A stretch of DNA of 64,000 nt from Lachnospiraceae bacterium (GCA_021628825.1 JAJXRY010000001.1:620001-684000); one strand, 5' to 3'; positions 38,929 through 50,087 are shown, counted from the stretch's first letter. Numbers and translations are program-made. Notes: generated by a model not told the origin, from the sequence alone.

Positions 38929-39856
38929 ATTTTCCGATCTTAGCAAGGAATGCTGTCACAATCTGCCTGTATTCCTCCGGTGCTTTATATATGGAACTTG
39001 CATGCTTTGCACCATCAATATAATGCAGCTCCTTATATGAGGATGCCGTATCATATAATTTTTTTGCATGAGAAGGTAGAATAAAATCATCTGCCGTTCC
39101 ATGTATAAAAAGGAGCGGTGTAACCGTATTCTTTTGCAGAGCCTCCCATGGCTTAATCTTCAATAAATCAAAATGATATTTGCAGAAACACGCCCAGTTT
39201 ACCGGATATATCATAACCTTAGGAAGATGAAACCATTTTCCGGCCAGATATGCCATCAGGTCTTTCAAATCAGCAAATCCACAGTCCGAAACGCAGAAAG
39301 AAAATCCCTCATAAAGTCGAAGTGCCAGAATACTGCTCGAAGCACCAAGGCTTACACCATGGAGTCCGATCCGGATTTCTTCTCCAAAACGTCTTCGTAA
39401 CTCTTCTGCTATGGCCAGAATATCCATATGTTCATAACATCCCATGGAACAAAAGCTGCTTTCATTATCCTTATTATCCTCATTATCTCCATGATAACGC
39501 ATATCATAAAGATAAACATGGTATCCAAGCTCATAATAGATATTTGCGTAAGCAAGTGACTCCCACCTGTTGGCCGTATATCCATGTGTAAGGATAACAT
39601 ATCGATCCGTTGGTTCCTCCTGCTTCATTAAAAAACCATGCAGCTCATACCCATAATCAGAATACACATTAAGCACTTCACGTCTGCTTTTTAGAAACCA
39701 TTCGAAAGAAACCCCCTCATCCCTGATTCGGTTTTTAAACTCCTCAAGAGACCATTTTTTTGGTTTTGTAATGAACTGAACCATTCCAAAAGAAAATACC
39801 AGTATCAGAATACTCATGATTACTGCAATAATCAGTAATGCAATCCCAATTTTCAT
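38927..39856 (-). CDS. Membrane-anchored alpha/beta hydrolase
   Basis: Intact, 309 residues. N-terminal anchor LLIIAVIMSILILVFSFGMV, then the hydrolase: VILTHGYTANRWESLAYANI with oxyanion HGYT, YLYDMRYHGDNEDNKD, nucleophile GLHGVSLGASSSIL, acid LFIHGTADDFILPSHAKKLY and His in GAKHASSIYKAPEEY. Similar to YqkD-type serine hydrolases of Firmicutes. The active site would face outward if the anchor is a signal-anchor. Convergent with potD. Confidence 0.85.
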   Translation of the reverse strand: MKIGIALLIIAVIMSILILVFSFGMVQFITKPKKWSLEEFKNRIRDEGVSFEWFLKSRREVLNVYSDYGYELHGFLMKQEEPTDRYVILTHGYTANRWESLAYANIYYELGYHVYLYDMRYHGDNEDNKDNESSFCSMGCYEHMDILAIAEELRRRFGEEIRIGLHGVSLGASSSILALRLYEGFSFCVSDCGFADLKDLMAYLAGKWFHLPKVMIYPVNWACFCKYHFDLLKIKPWEALQKNTVTPLLFIHGTADDFILPSHAKKLYDTASSYKELHYIDGAKHASSIYKAPEEYRQIVTAFLAKIGK

Positions 39857-39881
39857 TTGTTTTTCCCCGTTTTCTGACTGT

Positions 39882-41149
39882 TTATTTTCTGCTTAACCAG
39901 TCTCCTTCAAGAACATATTTATAAGAAGTCAGTTCCTTCAATCCCATTGGTCCTCTGGCATGAAGCTTTTTGTATACTGATTCCGATTTCTGCCCCAAGT
40001 CCGAACTCAAAGCCATCGGTAAATATTGTGGAAGCATTCAGATAAACACAGGCGGCATCCACTTCATTTAAGAATTTTTCCGCATTTTCTTTATTGTTCG
40101 TAAGAATTGCTTCGGAATGTCTGGTATTGTATTTGTTAATATGGGCGATTGCCTCATCCACATTGGCTACTGTCTTCATGGAAATGACAAGATCCAGATA
40201 TTCCGTTCCGTAATCGGCTTCCGTTGCCGGTACACAGGAAATACAGGACTGAACCGCTTCATCTCCGCGGATCTCCACATTCTTCTCGTATAAGGCCTTC
40301 GCAAGCTCCGGCAACAGACGATCCCTGATCTTTTCATGGATCACCAGGGATTCGCAAGCATTGCATACCCCGATCCGCTGGGTCTTCGCATTCATGATAA
40401 TCGGAATCGCCTTTTCCACATCGGCGCTCTCATCTACAAAAAAATATGGCAGTTTCCGGTTCCCGTCTCAATAACCGGAATCAGACTATTCTCCACTACA
40501 TTGCGGATCAGTCCCGCACCACCTCTTGGAATCAGCAGATCCACATACTGCTTCATCTTCATAAATTCATTGACCACACTACGGTCTGTGGATTCAATAA
40601 GCTGGATCACATAAGGATCAACACCCTTGTCAGCTACCGCGTCCTGAATGACCTTCGTAATCGCCATATTTGACCGGATCGCATCGCTTCCACCCTTTAG
40701 GATCACGGCACTGCCGCTTTTGAAGCACAGTCCGAACGCATCTGCCGTCACATTGGGTCTGGATTCATAAATGATTCCGATGACTCCCATGGGAACTCTC
40801 TTCTTCACGATATGAAGTCCGTTTTCCGCTTCGTAATCATCTAAAATTTCCCCCACCGGATCCGGCAGCTTTACAATCTGACGGATTCCTTCTGCCATAC
40901 CGGCGATCCGCTCCTTCGTAAGCCGCAGCCGGTCTAACAGTCCCGGATTCATCTGGTTTGCAATTCCACGGTCCAGATCCTTGTGATTTTTCTAAAAGAA
41001 GATACTCGGTGTTTTTGGATTAATGCATCCGCAACCGCCTCAAGTACCTCATTTTTTTCTGTTCTGTCATCATGCGCTGCAGTTCGAATTTCGCCTGCAC
41101 GGCACGTTCTCCTAAAAAGTGTCAGCTCTTCCATTTTTCCATTCTCCAT
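39882..41149 (-). CDS. proA: Gamma-glutamyl phosphate reductase, frame broken
   Basis: Proline pathway enzyme reducing glutamyl phosphate to glutamate semialdehyde with NADPH. Corrected N-terminus [20 protein letters not shown] (the ATG at 41134 has a better-spaced GGAG than 41149). [80 protein letters not shown], and the active-site Cys in [15 protein letters not shown]. Breaks near 41110, 41030, 40985, 40435 and 39970. About 415 residues. proB is not in the window. Confidence 0.92.
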
Positions 41150-41226
41150 TCCAGCCTTAATCTGCTCTTTTTATATAACGTCATTCCGATCTTTTTCATT
41201 CTATATTCTTTATCCTTTGCTGCCCT

Positions 41227-41817
41227 TTACTCCTTAAAGTAACAGCCGGATTCTGTAATCAGTGCACTCATCCGGTAATCATGTGCCTGTATGGGAAGCG
41301 CAGGCGCTACCTGACAGTCAAAGGCTAATCCTGCTCCATACATTTCAGGTACAAGCTTCATAAACCGGTCATAAAAGCCCTTGCCGTATCCCATGCGGTT
41401 ACATTTCCGGTCAAACACGGATCCTGGAAGTACCATCAGACATTTCTGTATATCCAGCTTCTGTGCAGAAAATTCCGCCGTTCCTTCCTTCGGCTCCAGA
41501 ATTCCCTGATATCCGCTTTCCACATCTTCCATCGAAGTAATTTCATAAAACCGGATGTCCATTCCACAGACCTTTGGAATAAAGATTCTCTTCTCTCCAT
41601 GTCGAAGCAGCTCTTCCACGAAGGGAATCGTCTCTACTTCACTCCGGTAATTCAGGTAAATCAACACGTTCTCTGCCCTTTGGAATTCCGGGAGTTTACG
41701 CAGATTCTGTAATACCTGAATACTCTTTTCTTTCCGTTCCTGCACAGACAGGTCATTTCTCCTTTGCAGATAACGGTTTCGCAGTTCCTGTTTCGTCATA
41801 ACAATGCTTTGGTTCAT
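41227..41817 (-). CDS. 5-formyltetrahydrofolate cyclo-ligase
   Basis: ATP-dependent enzyme returning 5-formyl-THF to 5,10-methenyl-THF. Intact, 196 residues. MTKQELRNRYLQRRNDLSVQ, VLIYLNYRSEVETIPFVEEL, KRIFIPKVCGMDIRFYEITS, and the ATP/folate motif CNRMGYGKGFYDRFMKLVPE. Starts within 5 bases of the FAD-dehydrogenase stop. Fits the folate C1 genes at the right end of the window. Confidence 0.92.
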   Translation of the reverse strand: MNQSIVMTKQELRNRYLQRRNDLSVQERKEKSIQVLQNLRKLPEFQRAENVLIYLNYRSEVETIPFVEELLRHGEKRIFIPKVCGMDIRFYEITSMEDVESGYQGILEPKEGTAEFSAQKLDIQKCLMVLPGSVFDRKCNRMGYGKGFYDRFMKLVPEMYGAGLAFDCQVAPALPIQAHDYRMSALITESGCYFKE

Positions 41818-41821
41818 TGTG

Positions 41822-43455
41822 TTACACCTCCTCCTGAAGTGCTCTGGCCAGTTGCTCTGCTACAAAAATTCCATCCATGGCGGCTGATGTGATTCCGCCT
41901 GCATATCCGGCTCCCTCTCCGCAAGGGTATAATCCCTCTACTGCCGGAGACTGTGCCGATTCGGTACGAAGAATCCGTACCGGCGAAGAAGTCCGGCTTT
42001 CGATTCCTTCCACGAAAACCTCATCTCCGTTGAAACCACGGATCTTCCCTCCAAACGCTTCCATCCCTTCTACGAATGCACGGTTCAGGGCATCCGGCAG
42101 GATCTCATGCACCGGTGCTTCCGTCCACTGTCCCTTGATACAGGGCGTGAACTTTTTCTGTTCCGGCTGCTTCCTGCTTATCCGTATCTTCCTGCCATTT
42201 TGTTCCTAGAATCGCACGTTTAAAACTTCCGTAACGTTCTACCGGAACTTTTCCGTTTCCGATCTGATAGGCCTTTTCTTCAAGCTTACGCTGAATCGCT
42301 ACCCCGCTTAACGGATCCTTGGAATCCCCATAATCCTCCGGCGTAATGGTAATAATCACGGCACTGTTTGCGTTGGCACTGTTTCTTCCGCTGTAGCTCA
42401 TGCCGTTTACGGCAAGCCGCCCCTCTTCGGAGGAGGCATTCACGACATATCCTCCCGGACACATACAAAAGGTATAGACACCACGTTTTTCACTCGTCTC
42501 TGCCGTCAGTTTATAAATGGCATTGCCAAGTGCTCCTGCTTCTTTTTTACCATATTGTGACAAATTAATCAATTCCTGAGGATGTTCTACACGCATTCCT
42601 ATGGCAAAAGGCTTCGCTTCCATTGCCACCTTCTGATTGAAAAGCATGGAAAACGTATCTCTTGCACTGTGTCCTAAGGCAAGCACCACATGCTCTGCCG
42701 GAAGTTCCTCTTCTCCATTTAACACAAGTCCCTTTATCCTGCCATCTGCAATCCGCAGATCCGTTACCTTGGTTTCGAACCGTACTTCACCCCCCAGCGC
42801 AAGAATTTCTTCCCGCATGGATCGGACAATTTCTTTCAGAATATCCGTGCCGATATGCGGCTTATAATCATATAAGATTTCCTCCGGGGCGCCATGCTTT
42901 ACAAAGATCCTTAAAACCTCTTTATTGCGGCCGTATTTATCCTTAATGAGGGTATTTAACTTTCCGTCCGAAAAGGTTCCGGCACCGCCCTCGCCAAACT
43001 GCACATTGGACTCTGTATTTAAGCGGCCCGTCTCCCAGAAGGCTTCGACGTCCCGGCTTCTTTCCTCCACGCATTTTCCACGCTCCAGAAGGATCGGACG
43101 GAATCCGGCTTTGGCAAGCACATAGCCACAGAACAGACCGGCCGGTCCCATGCCAACAATCACAGGATGCTCCGTGCCCTCGTAATGCTTTACCGGGAAT
43201 TCATATTTCACCGGTTCGATCTTCTGAATCTGGTTGCTATGGCATCGTTTTAAAAGTTTATTCTCTTCCTTTTCCGGGACGGTCACATCCACCATATACA
43301 CATAAAAAAGCTGTGGCTTCTTCCGTGCATCCAGAGAACGCTTCACGATCTCCACATCCATCGGTCCTTTATAGTTTAAAAGCTCCTGCACCTTTTTGTG
43401 GAGCGCATCTGACGTATGTTCCACCGGCAGTTTTTACCTGATTGATCCGTATCAT
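41822..43455 (-). CDS. FAD-dependent dehydrogenase of COG2509 type, frame broken
   Basis: Uncharacterised flavoprotein. Start MIRINQVK at 43455; one indel near 43430, then HTSDALHKKVQELLNYKGPM. FAD-binding loop VIVGMGPAGLFCGYVLAKAG and the family hallmark NVQFGEGGAGTFSDGKLNTL. FCMCPGGYVVNASSEEGRLA, YSGRNSANANSAVIITI. After an indel near 42115: AVEGLYPCGEGAGYAGGITS, the C-terminal FAD contact. About 540 residues. It overlaps the end of the next FAD gene by 4 bases or less. Substrate unknown. Confidence 0.85.
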
Positions 43456-43457
43456 CT

Positions 43458-44683
43458 TTAACCTCTTATCGCTTTTTCCCGCAATCGTGCCTGTTGCAAA
43501 CGCCCAATGAAGATTGTAGCCGCCGCAGATTCCGTCTACATCCAGAAGCTCTCCGGTTACAAAAAGCCCCGGATACTTCTTCACCTGCATCTGCTCATCC
43601 ACCTCTTCAACGGCTAAACCGCCCGCACAAACCTGTGCATTCAAAAAAACGGATTCGTATCTATAATATGTACTTCATAATTCTTATAAAGCCCGGCAAG
43701 CTGTTCAATCTCTTTCTTTTGCAAAGACCCGCTTTTTCTGGGATCCGGCAATCCGGCACTTCTTAAGCAATACCAGATTGAGTTTTTTATTTAAAAAGCC
43801 GGTGAGCAGTTCATCCACGCTCTGCTCTTTCCGTGCTTTCTGCTGTTCAAGCAGGTAAGTCTCAATTTCATCGTAAGCATATTCCGGTGCAAAATCAATC
43901 TGCACGGTCACACGCTTATGTTCTTTTAAGGCATAGGCTGCTATACGGCTTAGCTGGAATACCGGAATCCCGGATATGCCGTAATCGGTAAGCTGCAGCT
44001 CGCCCTGTTCCTGGCCCTTCCGTGTTCCATCAACGAAAAGCCGTAAGGAAGCCTGACAGCGGACACCGGACATGGCTTTCTGCTCCTTCTCATCTGTCCT
44101 TAACTGTACCAGTCCCGGTACCAGAGGATAGGTTTTTAAACCAAGCTTCTGCAGCATGACATATCCATCTCTACCGCCCTCTTTTAAGGAAGCCGGTCCT
44201 CCACATGCCAGAATCACCCGGTCTGCCTCATAGCTTCTTCCATCCGAAGCCTTTAACAGATACCCCCGCTTCTTTTTCAAAGGAGTACAGTCTGTAATCT
44301 GCACGCCTGTTTCCACCCGGATCTTTTGGTGCTCCAGCTCCAACCGCAGCACATCCAGGACTGCGGATGCCTGTTCGGCATATGGATATAAGTAACCGTT
44401 CTTACTGCGTATCTTTAACCCAAGGGAGGCAAAAAACGAAATCGCAGACTCCGTATCGTATCTTTTCAGGACCTGTTCTACAAAGGAGCGGTTCTTACTA
44501 TAGTAACAGTCCACACTTAAATTCTCATTTCCAAGATTGCATTTGCCGTTCCCGGTTGCAAGAATTTTTCTTCCCGACCCTGTCATTTTTTTCAAGAAGG
44601 ATCACCTCGTTATCCTTCGTTCCGGCCTGAATGGCAGCCACCATACCGGAAGCTCCGCCACCTACGATATATATTTTATCCAT
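43458..44683 (-). CDS. BaiN/HI0933-type NAD(P)/FAD oxidoreductase, frame broken
   Basis: Flavoprotein of the COG2081 family, which includes the bile-acid reductase BaiN, though most members have no assigned reaction. Start MDKIYIVGGGASGMVAAIQA at 44683 behind GGAG; indel near 44590; KILATGNGKCNLGNENLSVD, GLKIRSKNGYLYPYAEQASA, VILACGGPASLKEGGRDGYV, LTDYGISGIPVFQLSRIAAY. Indels near 43730 and 43645; then VCAGGLAVEEVDEQMQVKKY and GICGGYNLHWAFATGTIAGK. About 410 residues. Forms a tight pair with the other FAD gene downstream. Confidence 0.82.
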
Positions 44684-44692
44684 TACTTCTCC

Positions 44693-45331
44693 TTAACTGG
44701 AATAGGATTCCAGAAAATTGTATAATTCCTTTTCATTTTCCACATATTTAATATGCAGGATCTCATCCCGAAGGGCATCCGGCAGCTCGTCCACCTTGAT
44801 ATCCGTAGAAAGATACACATTCTGTAAATCCTTCTGATAGACCACCACACAGTGATTCTCATTCACAAGAAAGAACCCTTCCTCCTCTTCCTGTGCCGTA
44901 TAGGTCTTCCGGATCACCACTCTTTGCGGAGAAAAGGAATAAAGCTCCATATACTGAAATCCCTGTTCCAGATCCTTAAGCGGTGGATTCTGGTTCCAGG
45001 TGCGGATTTCATTTGTTAAATCTTCTCTGGTCATCCCGATATATTTATCCGGTGCACTTTTGCTTTCTTCATTAAGAAGACCATTCACCGTATCAAACTT
45101 CTGAACCACAAATTCCGTGTTGGCACTGATGATCTTCTTATCCACAACCGCAACCGGCTCTGCCACGATCGGTGCCGTACTTTCCTGTGGAACAGGCAAA
45201 GCAGCTTCATAACTGCCAGCAGTTTCCCCGGGATAAAAATATTCCATGACCACCATATTGGTTGCAAATCCAATGGCAAACATCGTCAGTGGATATAGTA
45301 TAAAAAGACTGATACATTTTAAAAGCTTCAT
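44693..45331 (-). CDS. Single-pass membrane protein, BofC-like in outline
   Basis: Intact, 212 residues. N-terminal anchor CISLFILYPLTMFAIGFATN, a Pro/Ala-rich linker, then an alpha/beta domain: NTEFVVQKFDTVNGLLNEES, APDKYIGMTREDLTNEIRTW, then FSPQRVVIRKTYTA, and a C-terminal repeat-like half (FFLVNENHCVVVYQKDLQNV). The layout, with a GMTRED segment and a C-terminal strand domain, recalls BofC-type sporulation proteins, but I cannot confirm it. Nine bases upstream of the BaiN-like gene. Confidence 0.6.
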   Translation of the reverse strand: MKLLKCISLFILYPLTMFAIGFATNMVVMEYFYPGETAGSYEAALPVPQESTAPIVAEPVAVVDKKIISANTEFVVQKFDTVNGLLNEESKSAPDKYIGMTREDLTNEIRTWNQNPPLKDLEQGFQYMELYSFSPQRVVIRKTYTAQEEEEGFFLVNENHCVVVYQKDLQNVYLSTDIKVDELPDALRDEILHIKYVENEKELYNFLESYSS

Positions 45332-45421
45332 AGTTCCCCCATGCCGTATTCCTACGATTTCTTTATAGTATCAGTCAATTTTCGTATTCTTATTCATTAC
45401 CGGCCACACCGGTCTTCCCAT

Positions 45422-47044
45422 TTAATAAAAATGAATCAGTCTTCCTAATCTTAATAAAAGCTTTCCGACGAAGCTGCTGTTCAATTCCTCTTCCCTCATA
45501 TTTCTTGCTGCAAGCAATAAAATGACATAAACCAGAATGCCGACAACCACACAGACAATCGTTCCAACCACTCTTCCTGCTATAGGGGTAAGGAAGCGGT
45601 TAATCAGCATCGTGATCACACCCGTTACCGCTGCAAGCACGGTCGGAACGGCCGCTCCGCGGATCCAGTCCTGCCGGTACTGCATCTCACGGCTCACAAG
45701 TACAAATCCGGCAGCCGTAAGCAGCAGATAAAAGATCATCTGGGAAAGAGCCGGTGCCAGAACACCTCCAACGCCCGCCGACGTCATGATCACCAGAAGA
45801 ACCATCTGCAAAACCATGGCAGCGCCTGCCATGATTGCTGCAAGCATGCTCTGCTTTAAGCGTAATAAAAGCAGGATAAATACATAGCCTAATGCCCCAA
45901 ACAAAATTCCGATGCTGCAAACCTGCATGGCTCCGGATGCTTCTGTACCGGCATCCCCAAGCAGCAGAATCGACAGATTCTCAGAAAGCACCGCCGATAA
46001 GATTGCAACCGGTAATAAAACGACAAGCATGCGGTGAAGCAGCATGCCAAGCTTTTCTCTTGCCATACGGGACTCTTCCCGTTCCTGATAATAAACCACG
46101 CGCCGGATCGAAGAATAAAATACCAGAAGCCTAACCAGAATTATTGCCTTAAGGAGCGCATTGCAGCCTGCATAATAGGATCCAAACGCAGAAACTGCCG
46201 CACTGTCTCCCTTATGAAGAGGAAAGAAAATAAATACACTTCCAAAGCTCGATAACGCAAATGCAAGATAAAACAATGCATGAAAACCACCGGAACCCAG
46301 GAGCGACCAGATTCTGGAAATACTGCTTTCACTGTTCTTTAAATATTCCCGTTCCCTGCTTCCATCCTTTTCAAGGCTTCTACGGAATACAAAATATAAA
46401 ATCAGCAGATATAAAAAGGCTTAAGAGTGATGCCGCAACAAGCCCTGCTGAAACACCGATTGCCCCATATACATACTGAAACCGTCCGTTATGGAGAAGA
46501 TTCGAAACCTTCTGTCCATAAAGCATAAAGCCCTCTGCACTGATCAGGCCCACGATCAAAAACGCCGCTGTAAAGATGAAATCGGCATGTACGCCGGGAG
46601 CCCGCATATGAAAGCCCTGAAAATATCCCTGAAGGACACCTGCAAGCGCAAGAAATGGAATGCCAAGAAGCGCTACCCGCACCGTCATCACGGCAAGGGG
46701 AAGCTGCAGCACATTCTGCATCACGTACTGGCAGCCTGCCTCCAAAAGAACGGTAAGCCCTGCACTCAATACAAGTGTCAGAAAAAGCGACTGTAAAAAC
46801 AGCTTACGCACGCCCTTAAACTGTTCTCTGCGCACCCGGTAGCGGATGAGGGATGCAATTCCCTCCTTCATGCTGTAAAAAGAGCCCCTCCCACAAGCAG
46901 AAAAAAATCTCCTGTGCCAGAGAAAAAAATACGCCATCCCATCCTTACCAATCATATGATAAATGGGAATCCTGCCAAGTAAAATGATAATATAAGAAAT
47001 AAATACAAACAGTATATAATTATTTTTTTCTTAACGATTGCCAT
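45422..47044 (-). CDS. SpoVB/MurJ-like lipid flippase (MOP superfamily), frame broken
   Basis: Polytopic membrane protein with about 14 hydrophobic helices. Start at 47044 (MAIVKKKNNYILFVF after correction). IGKDGMAYFFLAQEIFFSAC, MKEGIASLIRYRVRREQFKG, GIPFLALAGVLQGYFQGFHM is the family GxxQGxFQ segment; YGAIGVSAGLVAASLLSLFL; SSIRRVVYYQEREESRMARE; VGGVLAPALSQMIFYLLLTA. Breaks near 47010, 46900 and 46420-46280. About 540 residues. Family members flip lipid-linked sugars; which one is unclear. It precedes the gene at 44693. Confidence 0.8.
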
Positions 47045-47059
47045 AATTGTCCTCTTTCG

Positions 47060-47557
47060 TTATCTGGTAATGCCTAATGCATCAAGCGCCTCCCGTTGTT
47101 TGGCTTCCATTCGTGCCGCTTCTTCCGGCTCCATATGGTCATAGCCGCACAGATGAAGCATACTGTGCGCAACAAGAAACCCAAACTCCCGCATCTCGGA
47201 ATGATTGTATTTCTCTGCCTGCTCCTTTACCTTCTGTGCACAGATCATAATGTCCCCTAACAACAGCTCCCCGCTTTCCGGATCAAAATAATCCGATTCC
47301 TGCTCCTCCACAATCGAAAAATCCGATTCCGAAGTAAACGGAATTGCCGGGAAAGAAAGCACATCCGTCGGCTGATCGAGATTCCGGAATTCCTTGTTGA
47401 TCTCCTGTATTCCGTCAAGGTCTGTTACGAGCAGATTAATCTGTGCCTCATACGGGCACTGCTCCATATCAAGCACCTGGTTTTCAATCTGCAGGGCTAG
47501 TTCCTCTATATCAAAGTCAAAAGTAATTCCACTTTCATTTTCAACGTAAGAAGTCAT
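47060..47557 (-). CDS. ybeY: Endoribonuclease YbeY
   Basis: Zinc RNase for 16S rRNA 3' maturation and ribosome quality control. Intact, 165 residues. INLLVTDLDGIQEINKEFRN, QPTDVLSFPAIPFTSE, LGDIMICAQKVKEQAEKYNH, and the zinc motif AHSMLHLCGYDHMEPEEAAR (HxxxHxxGxxH). Downstream of the PgpH-like gene and phoH, the common Firmicutes order. Confidence 0.94.
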   Translation of the reverse strand: MTSYVENESGITFDFDIEELALQIENQVLDMEQCPYEAQINLLVTDLDGIQEINKEFRNLDQPTDVLSFPAIPFTSESDFSIVEEQESDYFDPESGELLLGDIMICAQKVKEQAEKYNHSEMREFGFLVAHSMLHLCGYDHMEPEEAARMEAKQREALDALGITR

Positions 47558-47575
47558 AATATAACCTTTCGTCCA

Positions 47576-48797
47576 CTAAAAATTTTTCTTCATCCTCTGT
47601 AAATTACCAAGGGAAATCTCACTGTGATCGAGAATTCCACTCTCCATTTTTCCGCTTAAAGATCGTCTGAATCAGCTTCTGGTAATCGAGCTGCACATTC
47701 TTATCCTTCGAAAACAGATAGTCTATCGAGGAAATCATGGTATCTGCAAACAATAATACAATGACCTCCCGGTCCACAAGCTGTTCTTCCGGACTTAAAT
47801 ACTGCTTTAACAGCGCTCTGACACGTAAAGGGATCTGATTTTCCGTAAGAATTGTTTCTACATTCTCCCAGTTGTTCTCTCCCTTTAACAGTCCGATCTT
47901 ATGATAATACGCACATGCCTTGACGACCGCATCATCCATCTGTAGCTGCAGGGCAATCCTGCTGCACAAATATGCCGTATGGATCGTATGATAATACTCC
48001 GGCTTCGAGGCATTCTTCAATTCCACAAGCAGCGGACACTCCGGATCATTAATGTCCATGTAAATATCTCTTGTCTTATAAATAAACGTGAAGCTGAAAA
48101 ACTTCAGAATAATCAAAAAGTAAAATCAGACAGACCACCGTGTTGACGGCCGGAACCAGAAGCATCGGCAGGTAAAACGGAAACTGCTGATAAAGTACCT
48201 CCGGAATACAGAGACACACAAACTGGATCAATAACGATAACAACATGGGAATCCAGATACGGAAGCTTTCATCAATCGTGGAAAACAATAAAATTCCGGC
48301 CATGCCGCCCACAAAGTACACAAAGAAGACAACCGGTTCCGAATCACTCTGTAACAGCAGGGAAATCATCAACAGGCTACTTCCTGCCGCAAGTCCTATT
48401 ACCTCATTGCTAAAGAGCATCAATCCTACAAAAACAGCCAGATACGGCCATCCTGACTTCGGGAGCAACGGACAAAGCAGTGCTGCCAGCAGAAAGAGAC
48501 AGTATAACAATGTAAAAACGCCATAAATTCCGTTCATTATCATATAAAAAAACAACTGTAAAAACCCTGCTCTTTTTCAATGGAGAACAAAATCATCCCG
48601 GCACCACAGGCAGACAAAACGGCAATTCCAATAAGCTCCATCCAGCTTCTGCCATAAAGATAGGCTGCTACTGTGGAAAGAAATACCGTAATCATAAATA
48701 ACAGGATTTTCTGGAAAGTCTCCCCACCTTTACTATTGTCTTCGGTTTCCTCTGCCGCGATTATTTCGTTTTCCGCCGGACTGTTCTTTCGCTTCAT
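47576..48797 (-). CDS. Shortened PgpH/YqfF-like membrane HD protein, degenerate HD motif
   Basis: Position between phoH and ybeY is that of pgpH (cyclic-di-AMP phosphodiesterase). The product is only about 405 residues: a cytosolic start (MKRKNSPAENEIIAAEETED), 6-7 membrane helices (ILLFMITVFLSTVAAYLYGR, LAVFVGLMLFSNEVIGLAAG, VVFFVYFVGGMAGILLFSTI) and an HD-like domain. The large extracellular domain of PgpH is missing. In the HD region the usual YYHDIGK reads ACAYYHKIGLLKG, so the metal-binding Asp is Lys, and the preceding SLxVANL element reads YYHTIHTAYLCSRIA. Breaks near 48540, 48110 and 47640 are A/T-run indels and do not explain the altered motif. The gene overlaps phoH by about 65 bases. 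Activity doubtful. Confidence 0.75.
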
Positions 48798-49752
48798 AAT
48801 TTTCGTATGCCTTTACAATCTTTTTGTACAAGCGGATGTCTCACAACATCACGGCTTGTCAGTTTACAAAATTCAATTCCTTCGATTTTTTGCAGAACCT
48901 TTGACGCCACGTCAAGTCCCGAAACGGCACTTTGCGGCAGATCCTTCTGTGTGGAGTCACCGGTCACAATGACCTTTGAGCCAAAACCGATACGTGTTAA
49001 AAACATCTTCATCTGCGCCGGTGTCGTATTCTGGGCTTCGTCCAGAATAATATAGGCATTGTCCAGTGTCCGGCCACGCATATAAGCAAGGGGTGCGACT
49101 TCAATCAGGCCCTTTTCCATATTCTTAAGGAAGGTCTCTGCACCCATAATCTGGTACAGCGCATCATATAAAGGTCTTAAATACGGATCCACCTTGCTTT
49201 GCAGATCACCCGGAAGGAAGCCTAACTTCTCTCCTGCTTCAATGGCAGGACGCGTTAAGATAATCCGTTCTACTTCCTGCTTCTTAAAAGCGGTAATTGC
49301 CATTGCCATCGCAAGATAGGTCTTACCGGTACCGGCAGGTCCCAGGCCAAACACAATCATATTGTTGCGGATAGCATCCACATAAGCCTTCTGTCCCAGG
49401 GTTTTGGGCTTGATCGGTTTCCCGGAAATGGTATGACAGATACATTCCTTATCCATTTCCAGAATTGCCCCGTCTTCGTCTTCGTCCTCTTCCTGACACA
49501 TTGTAATTGCATAATCGACGTTCTGCTCTTCGATTTCATTTCCACGCATTGCTAATTCCGACAGATTCCGTAAGACCGATGCGGCTTTCTTCACATTCCG
49601 TTCATCTCCGGTAATCCGTACTTCTCCATTTCTGTCTGTAATTGCTACCTGAAATTCCCGTTCCAGCTTTTTTTCAGATAAGCATCAAACTGTCCGAAAA
49701 CATTTCGTTGCGCACTCAAAGGGATTTCCAGTCTCTGTTCAAATTCTTCCAC
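48733..49752 (-). CDS. phoH: PhoH-like ATPase, frame broken
   Basis: Cytosolic ATP-binding protein linked to RNA handling beside ybeY. GTG at 49752: EEFEQRLEIPLSAQRNVFGQ, A-run indel near 49675, a KH-like segment, then GQKAYVDAIRNNMIVFGLGP with Walker A GPAGTGKTYLAMAMAI; ILTRPAIEAGEKLGFLPGDL; Walker B AYIILDEAQNTTPAQMKMFL; TRIGFGSKVIVTGDSTQKDL. Indel near 48820, then a basic tail NRGRGNRR to 48733. About 340 residues. A four- to five-base gap separates it from the small frame upstream. Confidence 0.9.
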
Positions 49753-49757
49753 GCTGT

Positions 49758-49895
49758 TTACTCCGTAATCTCTACGCTCTGTTCGTCCGCGTTCTGTTCT
49801 TCGATCTCACCAATTCCGGTTTCCTGTAATGCTCCTGCCGGTTCAATCAGAAGAAACTCTGCCTCCATTTTCCACTTTTTCTCGTTCTTTTTCAT
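49758..49895 (-). CDS. Possible small protein ahead of phoH
   Basis: A 45-residue frame: MKKNEKKWKMEAEFLLIEPA, then GALQETGIGEIEEQNADEQS and VEITE, strongly acidic toward the end. The stop lies five bases before the phoH GTG. The ribosome site is weak. It may be a real coupled leader ORF or a chance frame. Confidence 0.35.
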   Translation of the reverse strand: MKKNEKKWKMEAEFLLIEPAGALQETGIGEIEEQNADEQSVEITE

Positions 49896-49944
49896 TGTAA
49901 CATTTTTTTCCGGTAATTTGTACCCCCTTTTTTTCCTCTAAAGT

Positions 49945-50087
49945 TTGTATAATTTTTTTAGAATTTTTATGTGCAAAAAAATTTCTTTTTATCTCATCCT
50001 TCGTATAATTTTTTTCTCACTTCCCGTATATTCCCGTATGGTTTCATTCCCATAATAGATGGGAAGATGAAAGGTATGAAACAAAAA
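49945..50087 (-). promoter_or_regulatory. Spacer between yqfD and phoH with hairpin and possible promoter
   Basis: Contains a stable hairpin TTTCATTCCCAT ... ATGGGAAGATGAAA (50042-50072, 12 pairs with a 2-base bulge), without a T run, and on the minus strand a candidate promoter: TTGCAC near 49975 and TATACA near 49953. Suggests phoH starts a transcript separate from yqfCD. Confidence 0.4.
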
